Source: Pyrococcus furiosus DSM 3638 (GTDB lineage: Archaea > Methanobacteriota_B > Thermococci > Thermococcales > Thermococcaceae). From it: DNA of 64,000 nucleotides. The notes beneath the pieces were generated by a model. That model saw only the letters and a list, made by a program, of their open reading frames with translations. It searched no databases and was not told where the DNA came from. Location of the stretch: the NCBI RefSeq assembly GCF_000007305.1, contig NC_003413.1, positions 925,318 to 989,317 of the forward strand. The letters run 5' to 3'. A program made the translations under genes and the position numbers. Positions within the stretch are counted from its first letter, which is position 1, and every line of letters begins with the position of its first letter. Of the stretch, positions 1 through 9,047 are shown piece by piece.

Positions 1-30
1 TTCGCATCAATAAAAGGAAATAATTAATAG

Positions 31-53
31 GTTAAAAAAGATAATGGAAAAAG
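31..53 (-). terminator. T-rich terminator downstream of porB
   Basis: On the minus strand, just past the porB stop, there are two T tracts (a CTTTTTC and a CTTTTTTAACC), the usual form of an intrinsic archaeal terminator. No hairpin is needed or seen. It would end the long gamma-vorDAB-porDAB transcript. Confidence 0.4.
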
Positions 54-56
54 AGG

Positions 57-1052
57 CTACTCCTCGGGTCTTGGAAGTATTGCTTCAACTCCTAAGACTT
101 TCCACATTGCTTTTACTTGGTTCCTAAGCTCTTCAATGGCCTCTGGTCTCTTGAAGAGGTGCTTGAATCTTCCTTGGAGCTTGAGGTACTCCTCGATTGG
201 CTTCTTGAACTCTATTCTAACGACTCTGTTGCCTTCCTTGTAAACCTTAGCTCCTCCTCCTGGGGGCTGTATCTTAATGTTCCAGATGTCACCATTTTCA
301 ATCTCGAAGAGTGGCCATATACCTGTTTCTATGGCTAGCCTTGCTATCTCAACGCCTTTTTCCAGTGGACTTCTCCATCCTGTCGGACAAGTACAGAGGA
401 CTTGAACGAATGCTGGCCCGTCAATCTTGCCTGCTTTCTTTATCTTTCTCACGAAGTCAAGTGGATTTCCTATGCTTGCAGTTGCTACATAGGGAATTTG
501 ATGAGCGGCTGCAATAAGTGCTACCCACTTCTTTGGCTTGTCTTCACCTACTGAATACTTTCCGGGAGGTGAAGTTGTGGTCCATGCTCCATATGGTGTT
601 GATGAAGACCTCTGAATTCCAGTGTTCATGTAAGCCTCATTGTCATACATAAGGTAGAGAACATTGTGCCATCTTTCGAGCATTCCAGAGAGGGCTTGGA
701 GTCCTATATCAGCTGTACCACCATCTCCACCTATTGCCAATATCTTACCTTTCCTTCCAAGCTTCTTCCATGCAGCTTCAATACCACTCGCTACGGCTGC
801 AGCGTTTTCAAAAGCTACGTGAATCCAGGGGGCCTTCCATGCTGTATATGGGAATACAGCTGACACTACTTCCATACAGCCAGTTGCGTGAGCTATTGCG
901 AAGGCGTTTGGATCTCCATATTTCTCTTCCATAGCTTCACTAAGAGCCTTGGTAGCTAACCTTAGAGCAGTAGCACACCCACAACCTGCACATGCGGCAT
1001 GACCAGGAGCCCAATATTCACGGGTAGTTATTGGGGGCTTTCTAACTGCCAT
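57..1052 (-). CDS. porB: Pyruvate:ferredoxin oxidoreductase, beta subunit
   Basis: This is the thiamine pyrophosphate (TPP) binding subunit of the cytoplasmic POR, which oxidises pyruvate plus CoA to acetyl-CoA and CO2 and reduces ferredoxin. The protein has 331 residues. The TPP motif is GGDGG near residues 108-112 followed by [10 protein letters not shown] at about 136-145. Cysteines at about 21, 24, 59 and 222 match the [4Fe-4S] ligands of the family. An in-frame GTG three codons upstream lies inside the Shine-Dalgarno (SD) stretch GAGGTG, so the ATG at 1052 is chosen. It is the last gene of the operon and is closely similar to vorB. Assignment to pyruvate rather than branched-chain acids rests on recognising the known P. 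furiosus gene order. Confidence 0.95.
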   Translation of the reverse strand: MAVRKPPITTREYWAPGHAACAGCGCATALRLATKALSEAMEEKYGDPNAFAIAHATGCMEVVSAVFPYTAWKAPWIHVAFENAAAVASGIEAAWKKLGRKGKILAIGGDGGTADIGLQALSGMLERWHNVLYLMYDNEAYMNTGIQRSSSTPYGAWTTTSPPGKYSVGEDKPKKWVALIAAAHQIPYVATASIGNPLDFVRKIKKAGKIDGPAFVQVLCTCPTGWRSPLEKGVEIARLAIETGIWPLFEIENGDIWNIKIQPPGGGAKVYKEGNRVVRIEFKKPIEEYLKLQGRFKHLFKRPEAIEELRNQVKAMWKVLGVEAILPRPEE

Positions 1053-1062
1053 CTCAATCACC

Positions 1063-2253
1063 TCACTTCACAAGTTCCCATCTTAATCCAATCCAGTTAA
1101 TTGGATTCTCAACTTTACCTTCCTTGAGTGCCTTCTCTGCAATTTCCAGGGCTTCGTCAAGCTGGTTGAAGGTTACATCTCTTCCACCTAGGCCAACTAT
1201 GAAGTCGACCATTAGTGGCTTTTCGCTCTCGTTGATGAGAGCTGCTGATGCATCCGTAAAGACTGCACCATAAAGGCCGATTGTGATGTTCTTCTCTAGG
1301 AATGCGAGAACCTTTGCCTTCTTTGCTAGTTCTCTTATCTCTTCTACTGGGAATGGCCTATAAACGGTTATCTTTGCTGCACCGACTTTGTAACCTTCCT
1401 CTCTCTTCTTGTCTATCCACTCTTTAAGGGTTCCAGCCAGTGAACCCATTGTTACGAAGATTATGTCTGCATCCTCTGTCTTGTACTCCTCAATCTTCTG
1501 GTACTTTCTTCCGAACTTCTTCTCGAATTCTGCAAATGCTTCGTCTATTACCTTCTTTGCTCTCTCCATAGCCTCCCAAACTGTGTATCTGCTCTCCATA
1601 TAGTGGGCCGGGAATGCAAGGCTTCCTTGAGTTATAGGCCTTGCGGGATCAATATATGCGTGCTTGGGCTCGTATTCTCCTAGGAATTCATCAACAACCT
1701 CTTGGTCTGGGATTTCTACTGGTTCAACTGTATGGGTTAGGATGAATGCATCGAATCCAACCATGGCTGGAAGGAGGACTCTTTCATCTTCTGCAACTTT
1801 GTAAGCTATTAGGATCAAGTCTAGAGCCTCTTGGTTGTTTTCTGCATAGAACTGCATCCATCCAGTATCTCTTTGGCTAATTGTGTCTTGCCAGTCATTC
1901 CAGATGTTAATTGGAGCTGACAAAGCTCTGTTACCAATTGCCATTACAATTGGCAATCTCATGCCAGCAGCAATGAATAGAATTTCGTGCATTAAAGCCA
2001 AACCTTGAGAGGCTGTTGCTGTGAAGGTTCTAACACCTGCAGCAGCCGCACCTACACATGCTGAAATTGCTGAGTGCTCACTTTCAACTTTAATAAACTC
2101 TGCGTCTAGTTCACCATTTGCCACGAATTCACTAATCTTCTCGGGTATTAGGGTTGAAGGTGTAATTGGGAATGCTGCTATAACCTTTGGTTTAGCCAAC
2201 TTAGCAGCCCAAGCAGCGGCTTCATTAGCCTTCATAACTTTCCTAATTGGCAT
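1063..2253 (-). CDS. porA: Pyruvate:ferredoxin oxidoreductase, alpha subunit
   Basis: This 396-residue subunit carries the pyrimidine-binding domain of TPP and the transketolase C-like domain of POR. The N-terminus has the family motif [15 protein letters not shown] (about residues 27-41). The stretch [20 protein letters not shown] lines the active site, and the second half has the VGLGGRDVT signature shared with the paralogue vorA. The start is preceded by the SD GAGGTGG. It follows porD by 10 bases and its stop is 10 bases before the porB start, so the three genes are co-transcribed. The high similarity to vorA shows that the operon arose by duplication of a D-A-B unit. Confidence 0.95.
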   Translation of the reverse strand: MPIRKVMKANEAAAWAAKLAKPKVIAAFPITPSTLIPEKISEFVANGELDAEFIKVESEHSAISACVGAAAAGVRTFTATASQGLALMHEILFIAAGMRLPIVMAIGNRALSAPINIWNDWQDTISQRDTGWMQFYAENNQEALDLILIAYKVAEDERVLLPAMVGFDAFILTHTVEPVEIPDQEVVDEFLGEYEPKHAYIDPARPITQGSLAFPAHYMESRYTVWEAMERAKKVIDEAFAEFEKKFGRKYQKIEEYKTEDADIIFVTMGSLAGTLKEWIDKKREEGYKVGAAKITVYRPFPVEEIRELAKKAKVLAFLEKNITIGLYGAVFTDASAALINESEKPLMVDFIVGLGGRDVTFNQLDEALEIAEKALKEGKVENPINWIGLRWELVK

Positions 2254-2263
2254 CTAAACCACC

Positions 2264-2581
2264 TCACTTAACTTCTCTAACCATTTCAATGGCTTTTGTT
2301 GGACACTCATTAGCACAGATTCCACAACCCTTACAATAGTCGTAGTCAAAAACTGGGTAACCTTCTTCATCTAGGTATATTGCAGGCTCTGGACAGTAGA
2401 TGTAGCAGAGATAACACCTTACACACTTGTCCCTGTTGAACTCTGGCTTAAAAACTCTCCAAGATCCAGTTTTATTAATGACGCTACTTCCTGGAATGTA
2501 GACTATTGCTCCGGGTGTCATTTTTTCACTTAACTCTTTTTGGGCTCTTTCTATATCGGCCTTAAACGGACTTTCAGCCAT
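2264..2581 (-). CDS. porD: Pyruvate:ferredoxin oxidoreductase, delta (2x[4Fe-4S]) subunit
   Basis: This small ferredoxin-like subunit of 105 residues carries electrons from the TPP/cluster site in the beta subunit to external ferredoxin. Two complete CxxCxxCxxxCP motifs are visible in the C-terminal half (CVRCYLCYIYCPEP and CKGCGICANECPTK). The preceding in-frame GTG is part of the SD GAGGTGG, so the ATG at 2581 is used. The N-terminal 45 residues are an extension that docks on the complex and resembles that of vorD. It is separated from vorB by a 48-base gap holding a likely internal promoter. Confidence 0.95.
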   Translation of the reverse strand: MAESPFKADIERAQKELSEKMTPGAIVYIPGSSVINKTGSWRVFKPEFNRDKCVRCYLCYIYCPEPAIYLDEEGYPVFDYDYCKGCGICANECPTKAIEMVREVK

Positions 2582-2609
2582 ATTTACCACCTCGAGTGAG
2601 TTTTCAAAA

Positions 2610-2621
2610 TAAAAATTTAAG
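2610..2621 (-). promoter_or_regulatory. Likely internal promoter for porDAB
   Basis: The vorB-porD gap is the only AT-rich break in this operon. The minus strand reads GCTTAAATTTTTA about 30 bases before the porD start, a fair archaeal TATA box. This would let porDAB be made independently of gamma-vorDAB. The evidence is position and composition only. Confidence 0.45.
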
Positions 2622-2629
2622 CATATAGG

Positions 2630-3565
2630 TCATCCAAAGACCTCGGCAAGCTTCTTTAGCCTTTCCCATTCTTCCAATACCCATTTTTGAAGTGTCTCAA
2701 TATCTTCTTTTGTCATGTATTTAAATCTTCCCTGGAGCTTCAGGAATTCTTCAATTGGCTTTGGTTCTTTTTTGGGATTTGGCATATTAATCTTATACTT
2801 GCCATTTTCATATTCGAAGAGTGGGAAGTATGCAGTTTGAACTGCCAAGCGTGCAATTTCTATTGACTTGTCTGTTGGTGCTCTCCACCCAGTGGGACAG
2901 GGAGCGAAGAGCTGGATGAAACTTGGACCTGAAATCTTTTGAGCCTTCTTAAGTTTTCTAATGAAGTCCTCAGGATAAGCTATACTGGCAGTTGCGGCAT
3001 ATGGAATTCTATGGGCAATTACAATGTCAATAACCTTCTTCTTATGCCTCTTCTCTAGGAAGTGTCTCCTTCCTCCTGGGGTATTTGTGGTCCATGCTCC
3101 ATATGGAGTTGATGAAGACCTCTGAATTCCAGTATTCATGTAGGCCTCATTATCGTACATTATGTACACCGCATCGTGACCTCTCTCCAAGAATCCAGAG
3201 AGGGCTTGAAGACCAATGTCGGCAGTACCACCGTCTCCTGCCCATCCAACGACCATTATCCCGTCTTCTCCCTTTACCTTGTATCCCATAGCCTTTAGTG
3301 CAGCTTCAATTCCACTTATCACCGCTCCTGTTGTTTCAAAGGCTGTGTGGAATAAGTTAGCATCTATTGCGGAGTAAGGCCAGGGACCAGCTATGATGGT
3401 CGAACAACAAGCTGGAATTACTAGGATGGTCTTTTTTCCATAAGCTTTCAGCACATATCTAAGTCCGAGGGAAGCCCCACATCCCTGGCAAGCGGTATGG
3501 CCAGCATAAAAGTGCTCTTCAAACGGGATCGTTACCCTCTTCTTAATATTCTCGGGAACTTCCAT
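2630..3565 (-). CDS. vorB: 2-ketoisovalerate:ferredoxin oxidoreductase, beta subunit
   Basis: This is the TPP-binding subunit (311 residues) of VOR, which oxidises branched-chain 2-keto acids derived from Val, Leu and Ile to their acyl-CoAs with ferredoxin as acceptor. It has the [18 protein letters not shown] motif, [10 protein letters not shown], an N-terminal CQGC pair, an ACC cysteine near 53 and CPTGWR near the C-terminal third, all parallel to porB. The annotated upstream GTG lies in the SD AAGAGGTGAG, so the ATG at 3565 is chosen; it begins 5 bases after the vorA stop. It differs from porB mainly in a shorter connecting region after the last cysteine. Confidence 0.93.
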   Translation of the reverse strand: MEVPENIKKRVTIPFEEHFYAGHTACQGCGASLGLRYVLKAYGKKTILVIPACCSTIIAGPWPYSAIDANLFHTAFETTGAVISGIEAALKAMGYKVKGEDGIMVVGWAGDGGTADIGLQALSGFLERGHDAVYIMYDNEAYMNTGIQRSSSTPYGAWTTNTPGGRRHFLEKRHKKKVIDIVIAHRIPYAATASIAYPEDFIRKLKKAQKISGPSFIQLFAPCPTGWRAPTDKSIEIARLAVQTAYFPLFEYENGKYKINMPNPKKEPKPIEEFLKLQGRFKYMTKEDIETLQKWVLEEWERLKKLAEVFG

Positions 3566-3570
3566 AACTC

Positions 3571-4755
3571 TCACCTCTTAAGATGGTACCAAACAACTTC
3601 TTTATCCACTTTTCCACTCTCAATGACTTTCTTCATATCATCTGCTATTGCCTTAATGTCTTTTACAGTAACATCCCTTCCTCCAAGGCCAACTATATAG
3701 TTCTTCATCAATGGGTGAGCTGAAGAGTTATAGAGCGCGCCCTTGCTCTCCGTGAAGAGAATTCCCTCTTGTCCAAAGGAGAAGTTTCTATCAAGAACGG
3801 CTATTCCCTTAACGCTCTCCGCAATTTCTACTAGCTCTTCCTTCGGGAATGGTCTAAACCATCTAACTTTTGCGTATCCTACTTTATAACCTTCTTTTCT
3901 TAAGAGGTCGACTGCTTCCTTTACGGTACCCATTAGGGAACCCATACCCATAAATACGAAGTCTGCATCATCGATGTAGCCTGTCTCAATCATTTGACTA
4001 TAGTCTCTACCAAAGCGCTCTCCAAATTCTTTTCCGACTTCCTTAATGACTTTTTTGGCCTCTTCATGAGCCTTAGCTAACTTATATCTAAACTCATAGT
4101 AATCGTTTGGTGTTGCAAGGGCTCCTACCGCTATGGGCTCATCGAAGTTTGCTAAGCTATACAAGGGCTTCCTTGGTGGTAAAAACTCGTCAACAAGTTC
4201 CTGTGGAATCATTTCAACGACGTCATATGTGTGGCTGAGAATAAATGCGCTCTCAACTACCATTGCGGGAACGTTGACTGTCTCTGCAACTTTGTATGCC
4301 ATTAGGACACCGTCGTAAACTTCTTGGTTGTTTTCAGCGTAGAACTGCATCCACCCAGTGTCTCTTTGTGAGAGAGAATCAGTTTGATCATCCCACACAC
4401 TCCAAGGTGGAGCCATTGCTCTGTTTACATCAACCATAACAATTGGAAGCCTTGCTCCAGCAGCCCAATGAAGCATTTCATGCATTAGAGCTAATCCCTG
4501 AGCAGAAGTTGCAGTAAATGTTCTAGCTCCAGTAGCCGATGCGCCTATACAAGCTGCCATAGCAGAGTGCTCGCTTTCGACGGGTATATATTGAATGTCA
4601 GCCTCACCATTGGCTATAAACTCTGCAATTTTTTCAATGATGCTGGTTTGAGGGGTAATAGGATAAGCGGCAACAACTTGAACTCTCGCATGAAGGGCTG
4701 CATAAGCTGCAGCATAGTTGCCACTCACAACTTTTCTAATTGGTTTATATTCCAT
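3571..4755 (-). CDS. vorA: 2-ketoisovalerate:ferredoxin oxidoreductase, alpha subunit
   Basis: This 394-residue alpha subunit of VOR is a clear paralogue of porA. It shows AAYPITPQTSIIEKI near residue 30, VESEHSAMAACIGASATGAR, and [12 protein letters not shown] near the C-terminus. Substrate choice between POR and VOR depends on this subunit with beta. The start lies 12 bases after vorD and follows the SD GAGGTGGG. The sequence shows the family; the pyruvate versus branched-chain assignment is by recognition of the P. furiosus locus. Confidence 0.93.
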   Translation of the reverse strand: MEYKPIRKVVSGNYAAAYAALHARVQVVAAYPITPQTSIIEKIAEFIANGEADIQYIPVESEHSAMAACIGASATGARTFTATSAQGLALMHEMLHWAAGARLPIVMVDVNRAMAPPWSVWDDQTDSLSQRDTGWMQFYAENNQEVYDGVLMAYKVAETVNVPAMVVESAFILSHTYDVVEMIPQELVDEFLPPRKPLYSLANFDEPIAVGALATPNDYYEFRYKLAKAHEEAKKVIKEVGKEFGERFGRDYSQMIETGYIDDADFVFMGMGSLMGTVKEAVDLLRKEGYKVGYAKVRWFRPFPKEELVEIAESVKGIAVLDRNFSFGQEGILFTESKGALYNSSAHPLMKNYIVGLGGRDVTVKDIKAIADDMKKVIESGKVDKEVVWYHLKR

Positions 4756-4767
4756 TTTCCCACCTCA

Positions 4768-5085
4768 CTACTTTTCTTCCTTAATCATTGTAATTGCTTT
4801 AGTTGGGCACTCATTAGCACAGATTCCACAACCCTTACAATAGTCGTAGTCAATTGCAACGTATCCGTCGGGTTTTATGTAAATTGCAGGCTCTGGACAG
4901 TATTTCCAACAAATATAACATTTTACACATTTCTCTTCATTAACAACAGGCTTAAATGTTCTCCAATCTCCGGTGGGGTTAACCAAAGTAGTTCCGAGGC
5001 TTATAGGAGCTTCAGGGTACTCGTCAACAGATTTTAGAACTATAGGTTTTGCTTCTTCTTTGGTTTTTCCAAATAGAGTGTTCAC
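4768..5085 (-). CDS. vorD: 2-ketoisovalerate:ferredoxin oxidoreductase, delta (2x[4Fe-4S]) subunit
   Basis: The 105-residue electron-transfer subunit of VOR. Two ferredoxin motifs are complete (CVKCYICWKYCPEP and CKGCGICANECPTK), the second identical to that of porD over its whole length. The N-terminal extension differs more from porD, as expected for the part that binds its own A/B partner. It lies between gamma and vorA with a 36-base gap on the gamma side. Confidence 0.93.
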   Translation of the reverse strand: MNTLFGKTKEEAKPIVLKSVDEYPEAPISLGTTLVNPTGDWRTFKPVVNEEKCVKCYICWKYCPEPAIYIKPDGYVAIDYDYCKGCGICANECPTKAITMIKEEK

Positions 5086-5121
5086 AACTTCTCACCTCAT
5101 CAAATATTGGAAAGAAAGAGG

Positions 5122-5679
5122 TTAAAGCTCAAATACTTCTGTTTTTTCGTAAGCTTCTCTTGCAGCCCTTGCGTTCTTTTCACCAAGCTCCCCAGAGAAT
5201 GTGTCTTTGATGGCTTCCTCTATGCTCTCAATCTTGACTAGCCCTGTGGCCTTTGCAACAGCTCCCAATATGGCAGTATTCGTAATGGGCAATCCAAGAA
5301 TTTCAAGAGCTATCGTAGTTGCATCAACTATAGCGAGCTTCTTTGGCTTTTTCTTTAACTTTTCGAGAACTTCTTCTTTGCTCTTTTCTGTATTCACTAT
5401 GACAATTCCCTCATCTTTAAGACCAGCAGTTACGTCTACAGCATCTAAGAGAGAGGGATCTAGCACAACAACAACGTCGGGTTCATAAATTTGAGTCTTT
5501 ATCCTAATTGGTTTGTTGTCTATCCTTGTGAAAGCTGTTACTGGAGCTCCTCTTCTTTCAACTCCAAAGAATGGGAAAGCCTGCACGTATTTACCTTCTA
5601 GAAACGCTGCTTCAGCAAGAATGTTTGCAGCGGTAACTGCACCTTGACCTCCTCTACCGTGAAAGCGAACTTCTATCAT
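5122..5679 (-). CDS. porG: Shared gamma subunit of POR and VOR
   Basis: This 185-residue gamma subunit starts with the family motif [22 protein letters not shown], which contributes to CoA binding. Only one gamma gene is present for two D-A-B sets, matching the known sharing of one gamma protein by the POR and VOR of P. furiosus. The start is the ATG at 5679, placed 6 bases after the strong SD AAGGAGGT; an in-frame TTG two codons earlier is less likely. It is the first gene of the operon and has its own promoter upstream. Confidence 0.93.
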   Translation of the reverse strand: MIEVRFHGRGGQGAVTAANILAEAAFLEGKYVQAFPFFGVERRGAPVTAFTRIDNKPIRIKTQIYEPDVVVVLDPSLLDAVDVTAGLKDEGIVIVNTEKSKEEVLEKLKKKPKKLAIVDATTIALEILGLPITNTAILGAVAKATGLVKIESIEEAIKDTFSGELGEKNARAAREAYEKTEVFEL

Positions 5680-5740
5680 CTTCAAACCTCCTTAAAATTT
5701 TTGAATTTAATTACGGGCATTTTTGGTTAAAGAAAATTAG

Positions 5741-5756
5741 TTTATTTAATTTTCGG
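5741..5756 (-). promoter_or_regulatory. BRE/TATA promoter of the por/vor operon
   Basis: The minus strand reads CCGAAAATTAAATAAA: a BRE-like CCGAAA followed directly by an AT-rich TATA box. Transcription would start near 5720, giving a leader of about 40 bases before the gamma gene. Confidence 0.6.
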
Positions 5757-5800
5757 TGTGTCCCGAAAACTTTCACGTCAATTGCAAAACCCTTGGTTTA

Positions 5801-5814
5801 CAATATTAATATTG
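5801..5814. promoter_or_regulatory. Perfect 14-bp palindrome in divergent control region
   Basis: CAATATTAATATTG is a perfect dyad midway between the divergent por/vor and HMG-CoA synthase promoters, about 45-50 bases upstream of each TATA box. Its size suits a dimeric HTH regulator such as an Lrp-type protein. No regulator is known from this sequence, and AT-rich palindromes can occur by chance. Confidence 0.3.
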
Positions 5815-5850
5815 TTTTATCGACGATGAACGAAATAAAGTTAAGCTTTT

Positions 5851-5869
5851 ACCGAAAGTCTTTTATAAC
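5851..5869 (+). promoter_or_regulatory. BRE/TATA promoter of the HMG-CoA synthase operon
   Basis: ACCGAAAGTCTTTTATAA holds a BRE-like CCGAAAG and the TATA box TTTTATAA. Its centre is about 53 bases before the ATG, giving a leader of about 25 bases with a strong SD. Confidence 0.65.
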
Positions 5870-5917
5870 TCCTCCTTTTTCTAGTAGGTGACACAGTAAT
5901 TCCCAGGGGGAGGTTAA

Positions 5918-6970
5918 ATGAGAAAGGTAATGAAGCCAATGAAAGACGTTGGTATTGTTGGGTATGGAGCATACGTGCCAATGTATAGGATAAGGAATGA
6001 AGAAATAGGAAGAGTATGGGGGGTCTCAAGCTTTCCGATAGAAGAAAAGGCTGTACCTGGGCTTGATGAAGACGCTATAACGATAGGAATAGAAGCTGCT
6101 AGAAACGCCTTAAAGAGAGCTAAGATAGATCCTCAAAAAATAAGGGCCATTTGGTTTGGTACTGAAAGTAAGCCCTATGCAGTAAAGCCTTCAGCTACAA
6201 TAATAGCTGAAGCTATTGGTGCAACTCCAGATCTTGAAGCTGCTGATTTTGAATTCGCTTGTAAGGCTGGCACTGAGGCTCTGCAAGCTGCCATAGGTTT
6301 TGTAGGTTCGGGCATGGCTGAGTATGCAATGGCCATAGGTGCTGACACTGCCCAGGGAAGGCCCGGAGATCACTTAGAGTTCACAGCTGGGGCAGGAGGA
6401 GCAGCTTTCATTGTGGGAGAAAAGAGCAATGAGAGTGTAGCATATTTTGAGGGGAGCTACTCTTACGTTACAGACACTCCCGATTTCTGGAGAAGGCAAC
6501 ATGAACACTACCCCAGGCATGGAAACAGGTTTACTGGGGAGCCAGCATACTTCCACCATATAATTAATGCAGCCAAGACCCTTATGGAAGAGTTAGGCCT
6601 TAAGCCAAGTGACTTTGATTATGCAGTATTTCACCAACCAAATGTAAAGTTCCCATTGACAGTTGCTAAGATTCTTGGGATTCCTAAAGAGAAAGTTCTA
6701 CCGGGATTGCTAACAGGGAGAATAGGAAATACATACAGCGGTGCAACAATGGTTGGAGTTTCTGCTGTTTTGGACATAGCAAAGCCCGGGGATAGAATTC
6801 TCTGGGTCTCGTTTGGTTCTGGAGCAGGAAGCAATGCATTTAGTATAGTTGTTCAGGATGCCATAGAGGAGAAGAGAGATTTAGCGCCAAAAGTTGAGGA
6901 TTATGTGAAGAGGAGAAAAGTCATTGATTACGCTCTCTATGCAAAGGCTAGAAGAAAGTACATCTTGTAG
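5918..6970 (+). CDS. Hydroxymethylglutaryl-CoA synthase
   Basis: This cytoplasmic enzyme condenses acetyl-CoA with acetoacetyl-CoA to HMG-CoA, the second step of the mevalonate route to archaeal isoprenoid lipids. The 350-residue thiolase-fold protein has the catalytic set expected for archaeal HMG-CoA synthase: Glu83 (FGTESK), Cys115 (FACKAGTE) and His239 (VFHQPN). The start follows the strong SD GGGGGAGG. The downstream thiolase begins 13 bases after its stop, and a DUF35 gene follows. In methanogens these three proteins form one complex that passes acetoacetyl-CoA between active sites; the same order here suggests the same complex. Confidence 0.95.
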   Translation: MRKVMKPMKDVGIVGYGAYVPMYRIRNEEIGRVWGVSSFPIEEKAVPGLDEDAITIGIEAARNALKRAKIDPQKIRAIWFGTESKPYAVKPSATIIAEAIGATPDLEAADFEFACKAGTEALQAAIGFVGSGMAEYAMAIGADTAQGRPGDHLEFTAGAGGAAFIVGEKSNESVAYFEGSYSYVTDTPDFWRRQHEHYPRHGNRFTGEPAYFHHIINAAKTLMEELGLKPSDFDYAVFHQPNVKFPLTVAKILGIPKEKVLPGLLTGRIGNTYSGATMVGVSAVLDIAKPGDRILWVSFGSGAGSNAFSIVVQDAIEEKRDLAPKVEDYVKRRKVIDYALYAKARRKYIL

Positions 6971-6983
6971 AGGGGTGGGAGAT

Positions 6984-8150
6984 ATGAGAAAAGCAATAAT
7001 AGTTGGAGTTGGAATGACTCCTGTTGGAGAACATTGGAGGTCTTCTCTTAGGGATTTAGCCGTCGAAGCAATTTTAAACGCGATGGATGATGCGGGAATT
7101 GACAAAGTTGATTCTCTATATGTTGGTAACATGGCATCTGGTTCATTCGTAGAGCAAGAAAACCTGGGAGCATTAATAGCTGATTGGGCTGGATTGGGGA
7201 ATATTCCTGCCGTTAAAATTGAAGCTGCTTGTGCTTCTGGTGGAGCTGCAGTTCAAGAAGGTGCTAAAGCTGTGCTTAGTGGTCTTGAAGATGTAGTTTT
7301 AGTCGTTGGAGTAGAGAAGATGACAGATGCTTGGCCTAGTGATGCTACGAGATACTTGGGATATGCCGCTGATGCTGAGTGGGAGCTCTTCCATGGTGCC
7401 AGCTTTGTAGCTTTGAATGCTCTTATAATGAGACTTTACATGAACACTTACGGGTATAAGGAGGAGGATTTGGCACTATTTGCAGTTAATGCTCACGCAA
7501 ATGGTGCAAAGAATCCCTATGCAATGTTTAAGAAGCCAATAACAGTTGAAACAGTTATGAAGAGTCCCTACATTGCTGATCCACTTAAGCTCTTCGATGC
7601 ATCTCCAGTTTGTGACGGTGCTGCAGCAGTTATAATTACCACACCAGAGAAGGCTAAAGAGCTTGGTATTCCAAAGGACAAATGGATTGAGATTGCAGGA
7701 ATGGGAAGGGCTATTGACACAATAAATCTGGCCAATAGAGAAGATTTCCTAACTTTAAAAGCAGCTACAATTGCAGCAGAAAGAGCTTATAAGATGGCCG
7801 GAGTTAAGCCTGAGGATGTTGACTTCTTTGAGGTCCACGATGCATTTACAGTTATGGCAGCATTAAGTCTAGAGGCGCTGGGAGTTGCAAAGAAGGGCGA
7901 AGGAGCTAAACTCGCAATTGAGGGTCAAATAGCAATTGACGGGGATTATCCAATCCAAACAATGGGTGGATTGAAAGCAAGAGGTCACCCAGTAGGAGCT
8001 ACTGGGGTTTATCAGGTTGTAGAGGCTGTTCTCCAGCTAAGAGGAGAGGCTCCTGATGGGATTCAAGTTCCCGATGCTGAAGTGGGATTAACTCAGAATA
8101 TTGGAGGTACTGGATCAAATATCACCGTTACTGTTTTGAGGAGGGTCTGA
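6984..8150 (+). CDS. Acetyl-CoA C-acetyltransferase (archaeal thiolase)
   Basis: This thiolase of 388 residues makes acetoacetyl-CoA from two acetyl-CoA and feeds HMG-CoA synthase. The nucleophile is Cys83 in the motif IEAACASGGAAVQ. The C-terminal GGLKARGHPVGATG supplies the catalytic histidine, as in the SCP-x-like thiolases of archaea. A longer reading frame begins inside the HMG-CoA synthase gene, but the ATG at 6984 has the SD AGGGGTGGGAGA and gives the family start MRKAIIVG. It ends 1 base before the DUF35 gene. It lacks the second catalytic cysteine region typical of bacterial biosynthetic thiolases, which fits its class. Confidence 0.93.
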   Translation: MRKAIIVGVGMTPVGEHWRSSLRDLAVEAILNAMDDAGIDKVDSLYVGNMASGSFVEQENLGALIADWAGLGNIPAVKIEAACASGGAAVQEGAKAVLSGLEDVVLVVGVEKMTDAWPSDATRYLGYAADAEWELFHGASFVALNALIMRLYMNTYGYKEEDLALFAVNAHANGAKNPYAMFKKPITVETVMKSPYIADPLKLFDASPVCDGAAAVIITTPEKAKELGIPKDKWIEIAGMGRAIDTINLANREDFLTLKAATIAAERAYKMAGVKPEDVDFFEVHDAFTVMAALSLEALGVAKKGEGAKLAIEGQIAIDGDYPIQTMGGLKARGHPVGATGVYQVVEAVLQLRGEAPDGIQVPDAEVGLTQNIGGTGSNITVTVLRRV

Positions 8151-8151
8151 A

Positions 8152-8562
8152 ATGGGGAAGCCGATGCAGGTTTCCAGGTATTGGAGACACTTTAGGGAGA
8201 AATACAGACTTATAGGTGGAAAGTGTGAAAATGGCCACCTTCTATTCCCCAAGAGACCAATCTGCCCAATTTGTGGAAGTAGAAACATTGAAGAATTTCA
8301 GTTTAGTGGAAAGGGGAAAGTTATAACATGGACTATAGTCAGAAACCCTCCAAGTGGCTTTGAGTACTACAAACCCTACCCATTGGCTTTAGTTCAGCTT
8401 GAGGAAGGGCCCGTTGTATTGGCTCAACTTACAGACGTAGAGCCTGAAGAAATCAAAGAAGGAATGGAAGTGGAGATGGTAACAAGAAAGATCAGAGAAT
8501 TTGACGAAGATGGGCTAATTCTCTATGGATATAAGTTTAGACCCATCATAAAGAGTGAGTAA
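8152..8562 (+). CDS. DUF35 (zinc ribbon plus OB-fold) acyl-CoA binding protein
   Basis: This 136-residue protein has a rubredoxin-like zinc ribbon (Cys24 with a nearby GH, then CPIC at about 38-41) followed by an OB-fold domain (from about residue 50, SGKGKVITWTIV). Known archaeal complexes use this protein as a scaffold that holds thiolase and HMG-CoA synthase together and shares a CoA pocket. Its position as the third gene of the operon supports that role. It is not itself catalytic. Confidence 0.88.
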   Translation: MGKPMQVSRYWRHFREKYRLIGGKCENGHLLFPKRPICPICGSRNIEEFQFSGKGKVITWTIVRNPPSGFEYYKPYPLALVQLEEGPVVLAQLTDVEPEEIKEGMEVEMVTRKIREFDEDGLILYGYKFRPIIKSE

Positions 8563-8572
8563 CTTTTTAAAC
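8563..8572 (+). promoter_or_regulatory. TATA box for a leaderless transcript
   Basis: CTTTTTAAAC begins at the DUF35 stop and is centred about 26 bases before the ATG at 8594. No SD precedes that ATG, so transcription and translation probably start at the same place. Confidence 0.5.
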
Positions 8573-8593
8573 TTTCACTTTATTCCTTTTTTG

Positions 8594-9046
8594 ATGTCTT
8601 CAGTTCTTATTGTTGCATTGGGAAATGAAGTCATGGGAGACGATGGAGTAGGGATTAAAATCGGGAGAGAATTGAAAAGGCAAGGGTACAAAGTAGAAGA
8701 ACTTGGAACTGATATTTTCTCTCTCATGAGGGTTTATAACGGGGAGAATAAAGTAATTATAGTAGATGCTGTTCTTGGAGAGATCCCAGGTAAGGTCGTC
8801 TACTTTAAAGGAGAGGATATTTTCAAGAAGTTAAGGGCAGAAATTAGAAGTGCTCACTTTATGGGGGCAGTTGAGGGGTTAAAATTACTGTTAGAGGTTG
8901 ACGAAAGACTTAAGAACGCTGAACTTCATTTTGTTGGGGTTACGATAAAGGAACCAAAATTGGGCCTAGAGTTAAGTGAAGAAGTTAAGCGAGCAATTCC
9001 AAGAGCTATGGAACTAATATTGTCAATAATTAGGGAAGGTGAGTAA
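8594..9046 (+). CDS. Hydrogenase maturation protease (HycI/HyaD family, peptidase M52)
   Basis: This family removes the C-terminal tail of [NiFe]-hydrogenase large subunits after nickel insertion. The 150-residue protein has the typical start VLIVALGNEVMGDDGVG with the nickel-sensing acidic residue, then VIIVDAV and the histidine region SAHFMG. A longer frame from 8555 is rejected because it overlaps the DUF35 gene and its TATA box; the start at 8594 fits a leaderless message. No hydrogenase genes are in this window, so its substrate must be encoded elsewhere. Which hydrogenase it serves cannot be told from sequence. Confidence 0.85.
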   Translation: MSSVLIVALGNEVMGDDGVGIKIGRELKRQGYKVEELGTDIFSLMRVYNGENKVIIVDAVLGEIPGKVVYFKGEDIFKKLRAEIRSAHFMGAVEGLKLLLEVDERLKNAELHFVGVTIKEPKLGLELSEEVKRAIPRAMELILSIIREGE

Positions 9047-9047
9047 G

